From assembly GCF_015245355.1 (NCBI RefSeq), contig NZ_CP063311.1:765313-829312 (forward strand): 64,000 nucleotides of DNA, given 5' to 3'. The DNA is from Anabaenopsis elenkinii CCIBt3563. GTDB taxonomy: Bacteria > Cyanobacteriota > Cyanobacteriia > Cyanobacteriales > Nostocaceae. The translations under genes and the position numbers were made by a program. Positions 37,591-46,169 of this stretch are shown here, one piece after another. Below the pieces are notes generated by a model. That model was given only the letters and a program-made list of their open reading frames with translations, was not told the origin of the DNA and did no database searches. The stretch's first letter is position 1, and the number at the start of each line of letters is the position of its first letter.

Positions 37591-37684
37591 TTAAATTCCC
37601 GTTGTAATTAACGTGAGTCTTCACAATTCCCAATCCTATGCTTTAGTATGCAGAGAATTATTTAATTAGATTTCAAAGTACCAG

Positions 37685-38989
37685 ATGCAAAAATCATCAC
37701 CACTTAATGTCATTTGGCTGTTTCTGATTGTTTCCGCCACAGTAGTAGCAGCATATAATGGGAAAATGGCTGCCTTAACGGAAGCTTCCTTCACCGCAGC
37801 CGAAAGTGCAGTCACCCTAGCCATTGGACTAATTGGAGCCATGGCTCTGTGGTTAGGAATTATGAAAGTTGCAGAAACCGCAGGGATGATGCGATTTATA
37901 GCCCGTTTGATTCGTCCGGTCATGAGCCGACTGTTTCCCGAAATTCCCGCCAACCACCCCGCTATGTCTGCAATGGTGATGAATATGGCTGCTAATGCTC
38001 TGGGACTAGGAAACGCCGCCACCCCCATGGGTTTAAAAGCGATGGCAGAACTAAATAAACTCAATCCTACTCCCGGAACGGCTACACCTGCGATGTGTTT
38101 GTTTTTAGCTATTAATACTTCCTCTGTGACACTGTTACCCCTGGGTGTAATTACTGTCCGTGCCAGTGCAGGGGCTACCAATCCGGCGGCAATTCTGCTG
38201 CCATCCATTATTGCTACTATTATTTCTACAGCAGTGGCTATTATTGCTAGTAAAATTTTAGCTAGGCGCTCTATGGTGACTCCTGTAGAATCTCCATTAG
38301 AAGTTACAGAGGAGCAGGGGGAAACTACATTAGATGAAACTGCCAAAACCGAATTAATTCCTCCGGGGTTGATAGGTAATATTGTTTTCGGTGGGCTAAT
38401 TGTAGCCTTTTTGGCGGTTGTATTTTATCGCCTGTCTGTACGGGGATTACCTTATATATTTACTATGGTGTTTGTCAGTAATCTTTCTAACTGGCTCATA
38501 CCTGTGTTAATTTGTCTGTTTCTTTTATTTGGTTATTTCCGTGGTGTCAAGGTTTACGAAGTTCTCACCGAAGGGGCAAAAGAAGGGTTTGAAATTGCTA
38601 TTCGGATTATTCCGTTTTTAGTGGCGATTTTTGTAGCTATTGGGATGTTTCGTGCTAGTGGCGCTCTGGATATCCTCACAGCCATAGTTTCTCCCCTGAC
38701 CTCACTCATCACCCTTCCCCCTGAAGCTTTACCCATGGCATTAATTCGCCCTCTTTCCGGTAGTGGTTCCTTTGGGTTGATGTCGGAAATTGTCAAAAAT
38801 GAACCGGACAGTTTTCTGTCTTTTCTGGTTTCTACTATGCAAGGTTCCACGGAAACTACCTTTTATGTTATGGCAGTGTATTTTGGTAGTATTGGCATTG
38901 TTCGCACCAGCTATACACTTCCGGCGGCCCTGTGTGCTGATGCAGCGGGAATGTTGGCATCTTTGGCAGTCTGTCGCATAATGTTTTAA
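37685..38989 (+). CDS. SpmA-SpmB fusion (nucleoside recognition/Gate domain membrane protein)
   Basis: A 434-residue polytopic membrane protein with two homologous Gate (nucleoside-recognition) domains. The SpmA-like half (about 1-200) contains WLGIMKVAETAGMM, MSAMVMNMAANALGLGNAAT and LAINTSSVTLLPLGVI. The SpmB-like half (about 240-434) contains EGAKEGFEIAIRIIPFLVAI, RPLSGSGSFGLMSEIV and GSTETTFYV. In Bacillus the two are separate spore-maturation proteins. Fused forms in non-sporulating bacteria are common and their substrate is unknown. A 226-aa minus-strand frame opposite it is a shadow. Confidence 0.88.
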   Translation: MQKSSPLNVIWLFLIVSATVVAAYNGKMAALTEASFTAAESAVTLAIGLIGAMALWLGIMKVAETAGMMRFIARLIRPVMSRLFPEIPANHPAMSAMVMNMAANALGLGNAATPMGLKAMAELNKLNPTPGTATPAMCLFLAINTSSVTLLPLGVITVRASAGATNPAAILLPSIIATIISTAVAIIASKILARRSMVTPVESPLEVTEEQGETTLDETAKTELIPPGLIGNIVFGGLIVAFLAVVFYRLSVRGLPYIFTMVFVSNLSNWLIPVLICLFLLFGYFRGVKVYEVLTEGAKEGFEIAIRIIPFLVAIFVAIGMFRASGALDILTAIVSPLTSLITLPPEALPMALIRPLSGSGSFGLMSEIVKNEPDSFLSFLVSTMQGSTETTFYVMAVYFGSIGIVRTSYTLPAALCADAAGMLASLAVCRIMF

Positions 38990-39004
38990 GTAGATTTACT
39001 CTCA

Positions 39005-39437
39005 GAGGATGTTTGATAAGTTTTCAACAGGTAATTTTTATCTTAGGGAATGGGGAACACACCGAACAGGGAACAGGGAACAGGGAATAGGGAATGGGAA
39101 GGATTGGTGAACACACAAAAAACAATAAAATCCAGTCCCCTCCCCTTACAAGGCTATCCATTACCCGGATCTTTCTTAACATTCGTGAGAGCGATCGCTC
39201 GCAAACCCCCAAACCTTAATCCTCCGTTGATTATTCTCAATAAAATAAGGGTTTTATCAAGAATAATAAGGTACATTTTGTCAAGAGTAGGTAAATTTTC
39301 AAGCCTTGAAACCATTGCCACATAAATGTTTCAAGATTGTTAAGAAAGATGTGAGTAATGAATAGCCTTACAAGGGGAGGGTTAGGGTGGGGTCAAGCAA
39401 TAGTTGATACACTAATCATGACTTTCCAAACAACCTC
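39005..39437. mobile_element. MITE (copy B) interrupted by a nested element, TCA target duplication
   Basis: It has the same ends and interior as the element at 14453-14693 but in inverted orientation: GAGGATGTTTGATAAGT at the left and the complement of GAGGTTGTTTGGAAAGT at the right. It is flanked by TCA (39002-39004 and 39438-39440). A 214-bp element is inserted inside (39153-39366). Removing that insertion and one CTTACAAG restores CCCCTTACAAGGGGAGGG, against CCCCTTACAACGGGAGGG in copy A. The right end lies 7 nt before the next start codon. Confidence 0.85.
39153..39366. mobile_element. Second MITE nested in copy B, 8-bp target duplication
   Basis: A 214-bp non-coding element with terminal inverted repeats of about 29 bp (25 of 29 identical, beginning GCTATCCATTAC and GCTATTCATTAC and both containing ATCTTTCTTAACA). 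It is flanked by a perfect CTTACAAG duplication (39145-39152 and 39367-39374). An 8-bp duplication indicates a different transposase family from the outer element. No coding capacity is seen. Confidence 0.85.
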
Positions 39438-39444
39438 TCAGCCA

Positions 39445-39732
39445 ATGAATATCTTTAAAACCATTGCTACGATCATCAAAGTGATATCGACAATTTTTAT
39501 CTCCGCTGCCATTGGCTGGGAATTGTGTAATATTTATATAGTCACACCCAGCAGCCTGAATTTTATTTTTTGGCTGGAACGTTTTGCCATTACCGCCCAT
39601 TTAATTGAGGCGGTGATTGGGGGTTTTTATGCCCGGAGAAAACAAGAAACGCCTATCAAATATGGGATTTATACGTTTTTTGTGGGTACGGTTGCTTTGA
39701 TAGAACTGTTTGCTTCAGAGGAAATTAGTTGA
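39445..39732 (+). CDS. Small hypothetical membrane protein
   Basis: 95 residues from ATG 39445. A longer frame from 39358 would read into the MITE and is not accepted. About three hydrophobic segments are seen: IIKVISTIFISAAIGWELC, FWLERFAITAHLIEAVIGGF and YGIYTFFVGTVALIELF. I do not recognise the family. The MITE ends 7 nt before the start, no Shine-Dalgarno is visible, and the stop codon TGA is supplied by the first heptamer of the adjacent TTGACGG repeat, so both ends of the gene have been touched by repeats. Confidence 0.6.
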   Translation: MNIFKTIATIIKVISTIFISAAIGWELCNIYIVTPSSLNFIFWLERFAITAHLIEAVIGGFYARRKQETPIKYGIYTFFVGTVALIELFASEEIS

Positions 39733-39860
39733 CGGTTGACGGTTGACGGTTGATGGTTGACGGTTGATGGGTGACGGGTCAGGGTTTAAGAGCTATGACC
39801 ACGGGGAGCCAGGGGTTAGAAACCCCTGTCTGATAGCTAAAGTCGGATAAATCCGACTGG
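39729..39860. repeat. Heptamer run plus REP-like core, copy 3
   Basis: TTGACGG/TTGATGG repeats (39729-39774) precede the same 85-bp core as at 2511-2595 (39776-39860). The core is nearly identical, with ATGACC for ACGACC and CTGATAGC for CTAATAGC. Confidence 0.85.
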
Positions 39861-39918
39861 AATAGATGACTAGGCTATCCCCTCAAGATAATCAAATACA
39901 TGATCTTCGAGTCACACA

Positions 39919-39980
39919 GATCCCCGACTTCTGGACAAATCATATGAGATTATCTTTAATTATTTAAGAAGTCGGGGATC
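39919..39980. repeat. Inverted repeat GATCCCCGACTTCT
   Basis: GATCCCCGACTTCT (39919-39932) and its perfect complement (39967-39980) flank 34 nt of AT-rich sequence. A related half (ATCTCAGAAGTCGGGGAT) recurs near 41951. It is an interspersed palindromic repeat rather than a terminator, as no T-run follows. Confidence 0.6.
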
Positions 39981-40035
39981 TTACTCACCCGCGATATGCT
40001 TGCAGCACCGCTTCGCTATCGCTATCTTTTCTGGG

Positions 40036-40094
40036 TGGTTGACTGTTGATGGTCATACCTCTTCCCGGTCAACAGTCAACAGTCAACAGTCAAC
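40036..40094. repeat. Divergent heptamer block on the left of the AAA/PD-(D/E)XK gene
   Basis: TTGACTGTTGATGGTCATACCTCTTCCCGG is followed by GTCAACA repeats in the opposite orientation. The same block arrangement occurs at 2845-2905. Confidence 0.7.
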
Positions 40095-40104
40095 AAATCC
40101 AAAC

Positions 40105-41655
40105 CTACCCCCGAATTACTGTAATATTTCTGCCCTGGGGACTCCGGGCTATTTCCGTGGTAGTGCGATCGCTAATGGGGGGTAAGTCGGGGCGACGGTC
40201 AAATATTACTAACCATCCCGTATCTAAATTCAATCCTGATAAATATTTATCTAACTGTATCAATCCTTGGGGTAAGGGGTCAGCTTTACCCTGTTTCCAT
40301 ACCTTTAATTCCATCCCTAAGACTACATCCCCATACCTTAAACATATATCCATCCTCCCGGAGCCGATGGCGTATTCCCGCTCTAAGCTACCACCACCAT
40401 TAACAACCCGGTGTAAAAATGCCATTAATACTAAATGCGGGGCTATTTCTGGGTAAGGGGTACTTTTAAATAATGGCTCTCCATGTTGTCGCCAAAAGTC
40501 TAAAAAAGTTTCTAACAGAATTTGCGGGTTTAATTCCCCTGTGGGTGTTAACCAACTAGGTTGAATCATCGGTAAACTATCTTGAGTACCCTGGGCTAAC
40601 ACCTTGGGGATTACCTCTTGATAAATGGGGTTAGCTACCTTTAACCCACCTTCTTTACTGCGAATCACTAAACCTAAATCTAACAGATAACGGCGATCGT
40701 CTTCCGGGGTGTTGGGTAATTCTTCCCCAGATAAAATAGGTTCAATAATCGCCTTAACTCTATCTTCTCGCAGTCGCTCGGCGAGACTATCTAAGTGGGT
40801 GTCTTGTCTTTGAATTAAGATATCTTTAGCTTGATTGATTAAATCTACCGTGATGGGAATATTCACATCTTCTGCTAAATACTCTGTAACTTCCTTAGCT
40901 AAAGCATTAACTAACCAAGGTTGACCTTGAGTTAAATCATAGGCGTGGTTAATGGCTTGGTGGGTAAAGATTTGTCCTGTGGCTGCGGTGTGTTGTTCAT
41001 ACAGACTTTTTACCTCTTCTAAAGTGAAATTACTTAAAGTCAGAGAGCGCACCTTGATATTAAAAGGGCTAGAGGTATTTAACCTATCACTACCGCCAGA
41101 GGCTACCTTATAATCACGTACATCCCGCATCCCGATTAAGGCTACACATTGGGGGAAACCTTGGGGGCGACGGGGAAAACCATCCCTTAATTGCCTTAAG
41201 AGATTAATTAAAGTTTGATTTTGCAGGGAGTCAATTTCATCAATAAACACTACTACGGGGCGCACAGAAGTTTCTACCCAAGATTTGAGGAAAGAGCCAA
41301 TACGTTGAGGTGGATTACCATTAGTTAAAAAAGGTGGTTGTAATTCTGTTGGTAGCCAAAAGTCAATAGCATCTTGCCAAGCATCTAAAATTCTTCTTTC
41401 TGCTACCTCTGGCTGATCGGGAAAAGCAGAGCCTACCTCTGCGGATACCATGACGGCGGTGTACTTACCACTGGCTGTTAATTCCTGTGCTAGGGTGAGC
41501 ATGGCAGTGGTTTTACCGGTTTGTCTGGGTGCATGGATAACAAAGTAATTGCGCTGCTCAATCAGTCCTTTTAATTGGGGTAACCGTTCACTGGTGGATA
41601 GGGTGTAGTGTATATCCAGTTGACAAGGGCCAGCAGTGTTAAACCATTTAGTCAT
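40105..41655 (-). CDS. AAA-like ATPase with C-terminal PD-(D/E)XK nuclease-like domain
   Basis: 516 residues. Residues about 1-300 are an AAA-like/STAND-type ATPase: YFVIHAPRQTGKTTA (Walker A), PVVVFIDEIDSLQ (Walker B), VALIGMRDVRDY (sensor). A winged-helix-like middle is followed at about 430-500 by a nuclease-like domain with GSGRMDICLRYGD, then GMELKVWK and GLIQLDKYL, that is D...E-x-K. Such proteins are common and multicopy in cyanobacteria, with no proven role; a defence or repeat-associated role has been suspected. The gene is alone and enclosed by repeat clusters on both sides. Confidence 0.82.
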   Translation of the reverse strand: MTKWFNTAGPCQLDIHYTLSTSERLPQLKGLIEQRNYFVIHAPRQTGKTTAMLTLAQELTASGKYTAVMVSAEVGSAFPDQPEVAERRILDAWQDAIDFWLPTELQPPFLTNGNPPQRIGSFLKSWVETSVRPVVVFIDEIDSLQNQTLINLLRQLRDGFPRRPQGFPQCVALIGMRDVRDYKVASGGSDRLNTSSPFNIKVRSLTLSNFTLEEVKSLYEQHTAATGQIFTHQAINHAYDLTQGQPWLVNALAKEVTEYLAEDVNIPITVDLINQAKDILIQRQDTHLDSLAERLREDRVKAIIEPILSGEELPNTPEDDRRYLLDLGLVIRSKEGGLKVANPIYQEVIPKVLAQGTQDSLPMIQPSWLTPTGELNPQILLETFLDFWRQHGEPLFKSTPYPEIAPHLVLMAFLHRVVNGGGSLEREYAIGSGRMDICLRYGDVVLGMELKVWKQGKADPLPQGLIQLDKYLSGLNLDTGWLVIFDRRPDLPPISDRTTTEIARSPQGRNITVIRG

Positions 41656-41699
41656 AAAAGTTTAGGTATAGCTTGATTTGATTATAACTCCTATGATTG

Positions 41700-41925
41700 T
41701 TAACGGTTGACTGTTGACTGTTGACTGTTGAGGGGTCAGGGTTTAAGAGCTACGACCACCGGGAGCCAGGGGTTAGAAACCCCTGTCTAATAGCTAAAGT
41801 CGGATGAATCCGACTGGGTGTTGACTGTTGACGGTTGACTGTTGACTGTTGACTGTTGAGGGGTCGGGGTTTAAGAGCTACGACCACGGGGAGCCAGGGG
41901 TTAGAAACCCCTGTCTAATGACTTC
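41700..41925. repeat. Heptamer runs plus REP-like cores, copies 4 and 5
   Basis: Heptamers 41700-41731 with core 41733-41817, then heptamers 41821-41860 with a shortened core 41861-41925 that lacks the AGTCGGAT hairpin. From 41930 to the ilvA start the sequence has an AGAAGTCGGGGAT half-repeat, a GCGATCGC site and no gene. Confidence 0.85.
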
Positions 41926-42117
41926 AGCTAAATGAGATTATCCCAATTATCTCAGAAGTCGGGGATATTACCCTCCAGGTGATGAAAGGCGATCGCATAT
42001 GCTGTGTTTTTTGTGGCTTTAAATTTAAATTTAAACCTAAGAGTTTTCTGCAACCTAGGTACACAAGTAAAGGTAAAATTAAGAATCTATCTTCAAATCA
42101 CCGCATCTATAAGCCCC

Positions 42118-43629
42118 ATGTATTGCGATTACCTGGTACAAATTCTGACTGCTCGTGTGTATGATGTTGCCCAGGAAACCCCCCTGGAATATGCCACGAA
42201 TCTCTCAAAACGACTGAATAATAATCTCTTGCTGAAGCGGGAAGATATGCAGTCAGTGTTTTCTTTTAAGCTGCGGGGTGCTTATAACAAGATGGTAAAT
42301 CTGACACCAGAACGGCTGGGTCAAGGTGTAATTGCCGCATCTGCGGGGAATCATGCTCAGGGTGTGGCTTTGGCTGCTAGTCGGTTAGGTGCGCGAGCAA
42401 TTATTGTCATGCCGGTGACTACTCCCCAAGTTAAAATAGATGCGGTGAAAGCTAGGGGGGGAGAGGTGGTATTATATGGTAATACCTATGATGATGCCTA
42501 CGCTTATGCTCGTGAGTTGGAGGCAGAAAAAGGATTGACTTTTATTCATCCCTTTGATGATCCTGAGGTGATTGCTGGACAGGGGACAATTGGGATGGAG
42601 ATTTTACGGCAATACCAGCAACCCATCCATGCAATTTTTGTGGCTATTGGTGGCGGTGGTTTGATTTCGGGAATTGCAGCTTATGTTAAACGATTGCGTC
42701 CAGAAATTAAAATCATCGGTGTTGAACCTGTGGATGCTGACGCTATGTCACAATCGCTGAAGGCGGGACATCGTGTACGTTTACCCCAGGTGGGTTTATT
42801 TGCTGACGGGGTGGCGGTACGAGAAGTGGGTGAAGAAACCTTTCGTTTATGTCAGAATTACGTAGATGAAGTTATTTTAGTAGATACAGATGATACTTGT
42901 GCGGCAATTAAAGATGTGTTTGAAGATACACGTTCAATCTTAGAGCCGGCGGGTGCATTAGCGATCGCCGCGGCTAAAGCTTACGCTGAACGAGAACAAA
43001 TTCAGGGAAAAACCTTGATTGCTGTAGCTTGCGGTGCTAATATGAACTTTGACCGTCTGCGGTTTGTGGCGGAACGGGCGGAATTTGGCGAACGTCGTGA
43101 GGCTATTTTTGCAGTAGCTATCCCCGAACAACAGGGTAGTCTGGGTCAATTTTGTCAATGTATAGGCGATCGCAATCTGACTGAATTTAATTATCGCATA
43201 GCCGACGAAAAAGAAGCCCATATTTTTGTAGGTGTGCAAATACAAAACCGTGCTGATGCAGTCAAAATGGTAGAAACCTTTGAAACCTGCGGTTTTAAAA
43301 CCATTGACTTAACCGATGATGAACTGACAAAATTACACCTGCGCCACATGGTGGGTGGACATTCTCCCCTAGCTCATAATGAATTACTCTACCGGTTTGA
43401 ATTCCCCGAACGTCCCGGCGCTTTGATGAAGTTTGTCGGTTCTATGAGTCCTAACTGGAATATTAGTATGTTCCACTACCGTAACAATGGGGCAGATTAC
43501 GGGCGAATTGTGGTAGGAATGCAAGTACCTCCCCAGGAAATGCAGGAATGGCAAGCATTTTTAGATACCCTTGGTTATCGTTATTGGGATGAAAGCCAGA
43601 ATCTGGCGTATAAACTGTTTTTGGGGTAG
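42118..43629 (+). CDS. ilvA: Threonine ammonia-lyase (threonine deaminase), biosynthetic
   Basis: 503 residues from ATG 42118 (MYCDYLVQILTARVYDVAQ), the start that matches biosynthetic IlvA; an earlier ATG adds residues unlike the family. The PLP lysine is in SVFSFKLRGAYN, the phosphate loop is GGGGLISGI, and SAGNHAQGVA binds substrate. Two ACT-like regulatory repeats occupy about 330-503 (REAIFAVAIPEQQGSL, HNELLYRFEFPERPGAL). It makes 2-oxobutanoate for isoleucine and is expected to be inhibited by isoleucine. Monocistronic. Confidence 0.95.
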   Translation: MYCDYLVQILTARVYDVAQETPLEYATNLSKRLNNNLLLKREDMQSVFSFKLRGAYNKMVNLTPERLGQGVIAASAGNHAQGVALAASRLGARAIIVMPVTTPQVKIDAVKARGGEVVLYGNTYDDAYAYARELEAEKGLTFIHPFDDPEVIAGQGTIGMEILRQYQQPIHAIFVAIGGGGLISGIAAYVKRLRPEIKIIGVEPVDADAMSQSLKAGHRVRLPQVGLFADGVAVREVGEETFRLCQNYVDEVILVDTDDTCAAIKDVFEDTRSILEPAGALAIAAAKAYAEREQIQGKTLIAVACGANMNFDRLRFVAERAEFGERREAIFAVAIPEQQGSLGQFCQCIGDRNLTEFNYRIADEKEAHIFVGVQIQNRADAVKMVETFETCGFKTIDLTDDELTKLHLRHMVGGHSPLAHNELLYRFEFPERPGALMKFVGSMSPNWNISMFHYRNNGADYGRIVVGMQVPPQEMQEWQAFLDTLGYRYWDESQNLAYKLFLG

Positions 43630-43644
43630 CTTTCTGTCTACCCC
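43623..43644 (+). terminator. Hairpin at the end of ilvA
   Basis: GGGGTAG-cttt...-CTACCCC overlaps the ilvA stop codon. It lies in the convergent gap with the amidase gene and may act in both directions. There is no strong T-run. Confidence 0.4.
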
Positions 43645-43659
43645 AAATATAAGACAATT

Positions 43660-44433
43660 TTAGGCTTTTAATTCCGCGTGTTCTTCAAAGATAAAATGTT
43701 CATCTCGTCCCTTGATACTGTTGTCTGGCCATTTCACCCAATAATGTCTTTCTTCCCGACGAGCATCTAAAACGGGATATTCCCCCGGAACAATATTTTC
43801 TAAACTTTCTGGGGGTAAGTCTGAGGATTGATCTGTAGAAGGTTTGAGGATGGTTGGCTGTTTAATGATTAACGTACCAGGTAAACTGATACCATTTTGG
43901 GGAAGTGGAGGAACATCTTTACCGACTAAGCCAACTTTGATCGCTTCGGCCATTTTTTCGGCATCAAACAGATCCATATCGGCTTTAGAATCAATAAAGC
44001 AACATTCTACTAGAATCGCTGGCATGGAAGTATTCCTGATGACAAAAAAAGCGGGACTGCTTTTAACTCCTTTGTCCTTAAATCCTAGTTTGACAATTTC
44101 ATTCAGCACTCGGCGAGCAATAGCTTGGGAAGCATTGCTAATGGCATAAATTTCTGACCCTCTGGGAGCATTTGTAGGGGAAAACGCGTTGAAATGTATA
44201 GACACAAAGATGTCTACTTGATTGGCGTTAGCTTTACTAACTCTTTGACTAAGAGAATGATTTAATGAGGTGGCGGTGCTAGGAGTGCAATTGATCACAC
44301 TGTGACCTAATGCAGTTAATTTTTGCATCAGGCGAGTGCCTACATCTTTAGTTAGGACATCCTCTCTTTTTATACCTACTGCACCAGTATCATAGGGAGG
44401 ACAGTTGTGTCCTATGTCAATTCCAAATTTCAT
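43660..44433 (-). CDS. N-acetylmuramoyl-L-alanine amidase (Amidase_3)
   Basis: 257 residues with an Amidase_3 zinc hydrolase domain (1-175). Zinc ligands are seen in GIDIGHNCPP (His), the acidic residue in REDVLT, FVSIHFNAF (His) and the catalytic glutamate in PAILVECCFID. A short C-terminal region with a YPVLDARREERHYWVKW segment may bind substrate. No signal peptide is seen, so it is either cytoplasmic (recycling or autolysis) or exported in another way. Convergent with ilvA. Confidence 0.88.
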   Translation of the reverse strand: MKFGIDIGHNCPPYDTGAVGIKREDVLTKDVGTRLMQKLTALGHSVINCTPSTATSLNHSLSQRVSKANANQVDIFVSIHFNAFSPTNAPRGSEIYAISNASQAIARRVLNEIVKLGFKDKGVKSSPAFFVIRNTSMPAILVECCFIDSKADMDLFDAEKMAEAIKVGLVGKDVPPLPQNGISLPGTLIIKQPTILKPSTDQSSDLPPESLENIVPGEYPVLDARREERHYWVKWPDNSIKGRDEHFIFEEHAELKA

Positions 44434-44820
44434 ACGGGGATTTCCTTAAAGGCTAGTCAATCACGGTTTAATCAGGCAGATGTAGATGTAATTCAAACCC
44501 GATAATTTACTTATATTTGATGTTGCTATTATGACTATTTCTCATGTTTGATGCGGCGGCAAATGCAATGAAACAGTCATAGACTCGGCTTGAGGTTAGG
44601 CTTCCTAGTATATGTAAATTTTTGAACCTATCCTTATATTATGATATGAGCCATTAAGATGTCATCTATCTAAAGATAGATATTTTCATATCTAGGGTTA
44701 CGTGACCTAAACCATACAAAACTAAGTACACAGGCGACACAAGATAATCAATCGATCGCCTTTTCGGTGTTCTCCTCCATAATGAATTGTGATAGCCATA
44801 GAAGTTTAGAAACGGTAAAT
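44434..44820. other. Intergenic region without a recognisable gene
   Basis: 387 nt of AT-rich sequence between divergent genes. Two overlapping small hairpins are seen, ATCTATC-taaa-GATAGAT (44664-44681) and AGATAT-tttc-ATATCT (44678-44693). Nothing else stands out. Confidence 0.5.
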
Positions 44821-45801
44821 ATGCACAGCAGCGAAAAACTATCTCTCCCCCTGATGGGTTGTGGTACTTGGGCATGGGGTAATCAACTACTCTGGGGATA
44901 TAATCAAAGCATGGATGGACAGTTACAAGCTGTGTTTAACCTGTGTGTGAGCAGTGGTGTAACTTTGTTTGATACAGGTGATTCCTACGGAACTGGAAGA
45001 TTAAACGGACGCAGTGAGTCACTCCTGGGACGATTTACCAAAGAATATCAAGGTGCAAATCAAGAGCATATCTGCATTGCGACCAAGTTGGCGGCTTATC
45101 CTTGGAGATGGACACGTCAATCAATGGTGAAAGCTTGTCACTCATCGGCTCAACGCTTGGGTAAAAATGTTGATTTAGTCCAGATGCATTGGTCTACAGC
45201 TAATTATGCACCTTGGCAAGAATCAGGTTTGTTAGATGGTTTAGCTGATTTATACGCACAAGGATTAGTTAATGGGGTGGGCTTATCTAATTATGGACCC
45301 AAACGTTTACAATTTGTACATCAAAAATTTGCCGCGCGGGGCGTTCCCATTAAGACTTTACAAGTCCAGTATTCTTTACTATCTACCTATCCGGTGACGG
45401 AATTAGGTCTCAAAGATGTTTGTGATCAATTGGGGATCAAATTAATCGCCTATAGTCCTTTAGCATTGGGGATATTAACTGGGAAATATACAGGAACCGG
45501 GAATTTACCCCCTGGTATCCGGGGTTTATTATTCAGACAACTATTACCAGGAGTGCGATCGCTTGTGGAATGTTTGCGGGAAGTGGCAAAATCTAGAAAT
45601 AAAACTATGTCTCAAGTAGCAATTAACTGGTGTATTTGTAAGGGAACTATTCCCATCCCCGGGGCGAAAAGTGTGGAACAAGCACGGGAGAATATTGGTG
45701 CTTTAGGATGGCGGTTAGACTCTGGCGAAATTACCGCATTAGATCAAGCTGCAGCCAGTACAGATAAAAAAATGGTACAAAATATATTTCAAACACGGTA
45801 A
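44821..45801 (+). CDS. Aldo/keto reductase
   Basis: 326 residues from ATG 44821 (MHSSEKLSLPLMGCGTWAWG); earlier in-frame ATGs at 44767 and 44782 cannot be excluded. TIM-barrel AKR motifs are present: FDTGDSYGTG with the catalytic Asp and Tyr, ATKLAAYPW with the Lys, QMHWSTANY with the His, GVGLSNYGP, QVQYSLLS and IPIPGAKSVEQA for NADPH. All four catalytic residues are present. The physiological substrate is unknown. Monocistronic. Confidence 0.88.
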   Translation: MHSSEKLSLPLMGCGTWAWGNQLLWGYNQSMDGQLQAVFNLCVSSGVTLFDTGDSYGTGRLNGRSESLLGRFTKEYQGANQEHICIATKLAAYPWRWTRQSMVKACHSSAQRLGKNVDLVQMHWSTANYAPWQESGLLDGLADLYAQGLVNGVGLSNYGPKRLQFVHQKFAARGVPIKTLQVQYSLLSTYPVTELGLKDVCDQLGIKLIAYSPLALGILTGKYTGTGNLPPGIRGLLFRQLLPGVRSLVECLREVAKSRNKTMSQVAINWCICKGTIPIPGAKSVEQARENIGALGWRLDSGEITALDQAAASTDKKMVQNIFQTR

Positions 45802-45871
45802 AAATACTGGTAGAGACGCAAGTAATCACATCTCTACCCACAGGCTTAATTGCGGAATCTATGATTTACCC

Positions 45872-46075
45872 TCAGCTATCGCTATCAGGAAAAACCCATT
45901 GAGGTGGTTCCATGATTTTCTTGCGCAGGCGTTCTTCTGCGATCGCCAGCATTTGGTCTAGGGAAGTTTCTTGAATAAATTTGCTTGTGGCTTCTCTAAA
46001 TTCAATATTGGGGCAATTATCCCCTAAAACGCAGCCGTTAACGCAGGCTTCGGCACAATTGATTTTTTGTTCCAT
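45872..46075 (-). CDS. Small cysteine-containing conserved protein
   Basis: 67 residues from the ATG at 46075 (MEQKINCAEACVNGCVLGDN); the longer frame to 46111 begins in sequence without a ribosome-binding site. Four N-terminal cysteines spaced C-x3-C-x3-C-x5-C could bind metal or an Fe-S cluster. The rest is helical (EATSKFIQETSLDQMLAIAE). Divergent from mnmE, 94 nt apart. Function unknown. Confidence 0.7.
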   Translation of the reverse strand: MEQKINCAEACVNGCVLGDNCPNIEFREATSKFIQETSLDQMLAIAEERLRKKIMEPPQWVFPDSDS

Positions 46076-46169
46076 AGTGAATTTCTCTCTAGTGAAAATA
46101 TATGATCTCAAACTCTTGCTACTCTAAGAGCATATATATATATACAATTTTTTGCTAAAAAGGGCGCTC

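Noticed and set aside
37666..38346. 226-aa minus-strand reading frame
   Set aside because: It lies entirely opposite the SpmA half of a well-supported gene and has a composition expected of an antisense frame.
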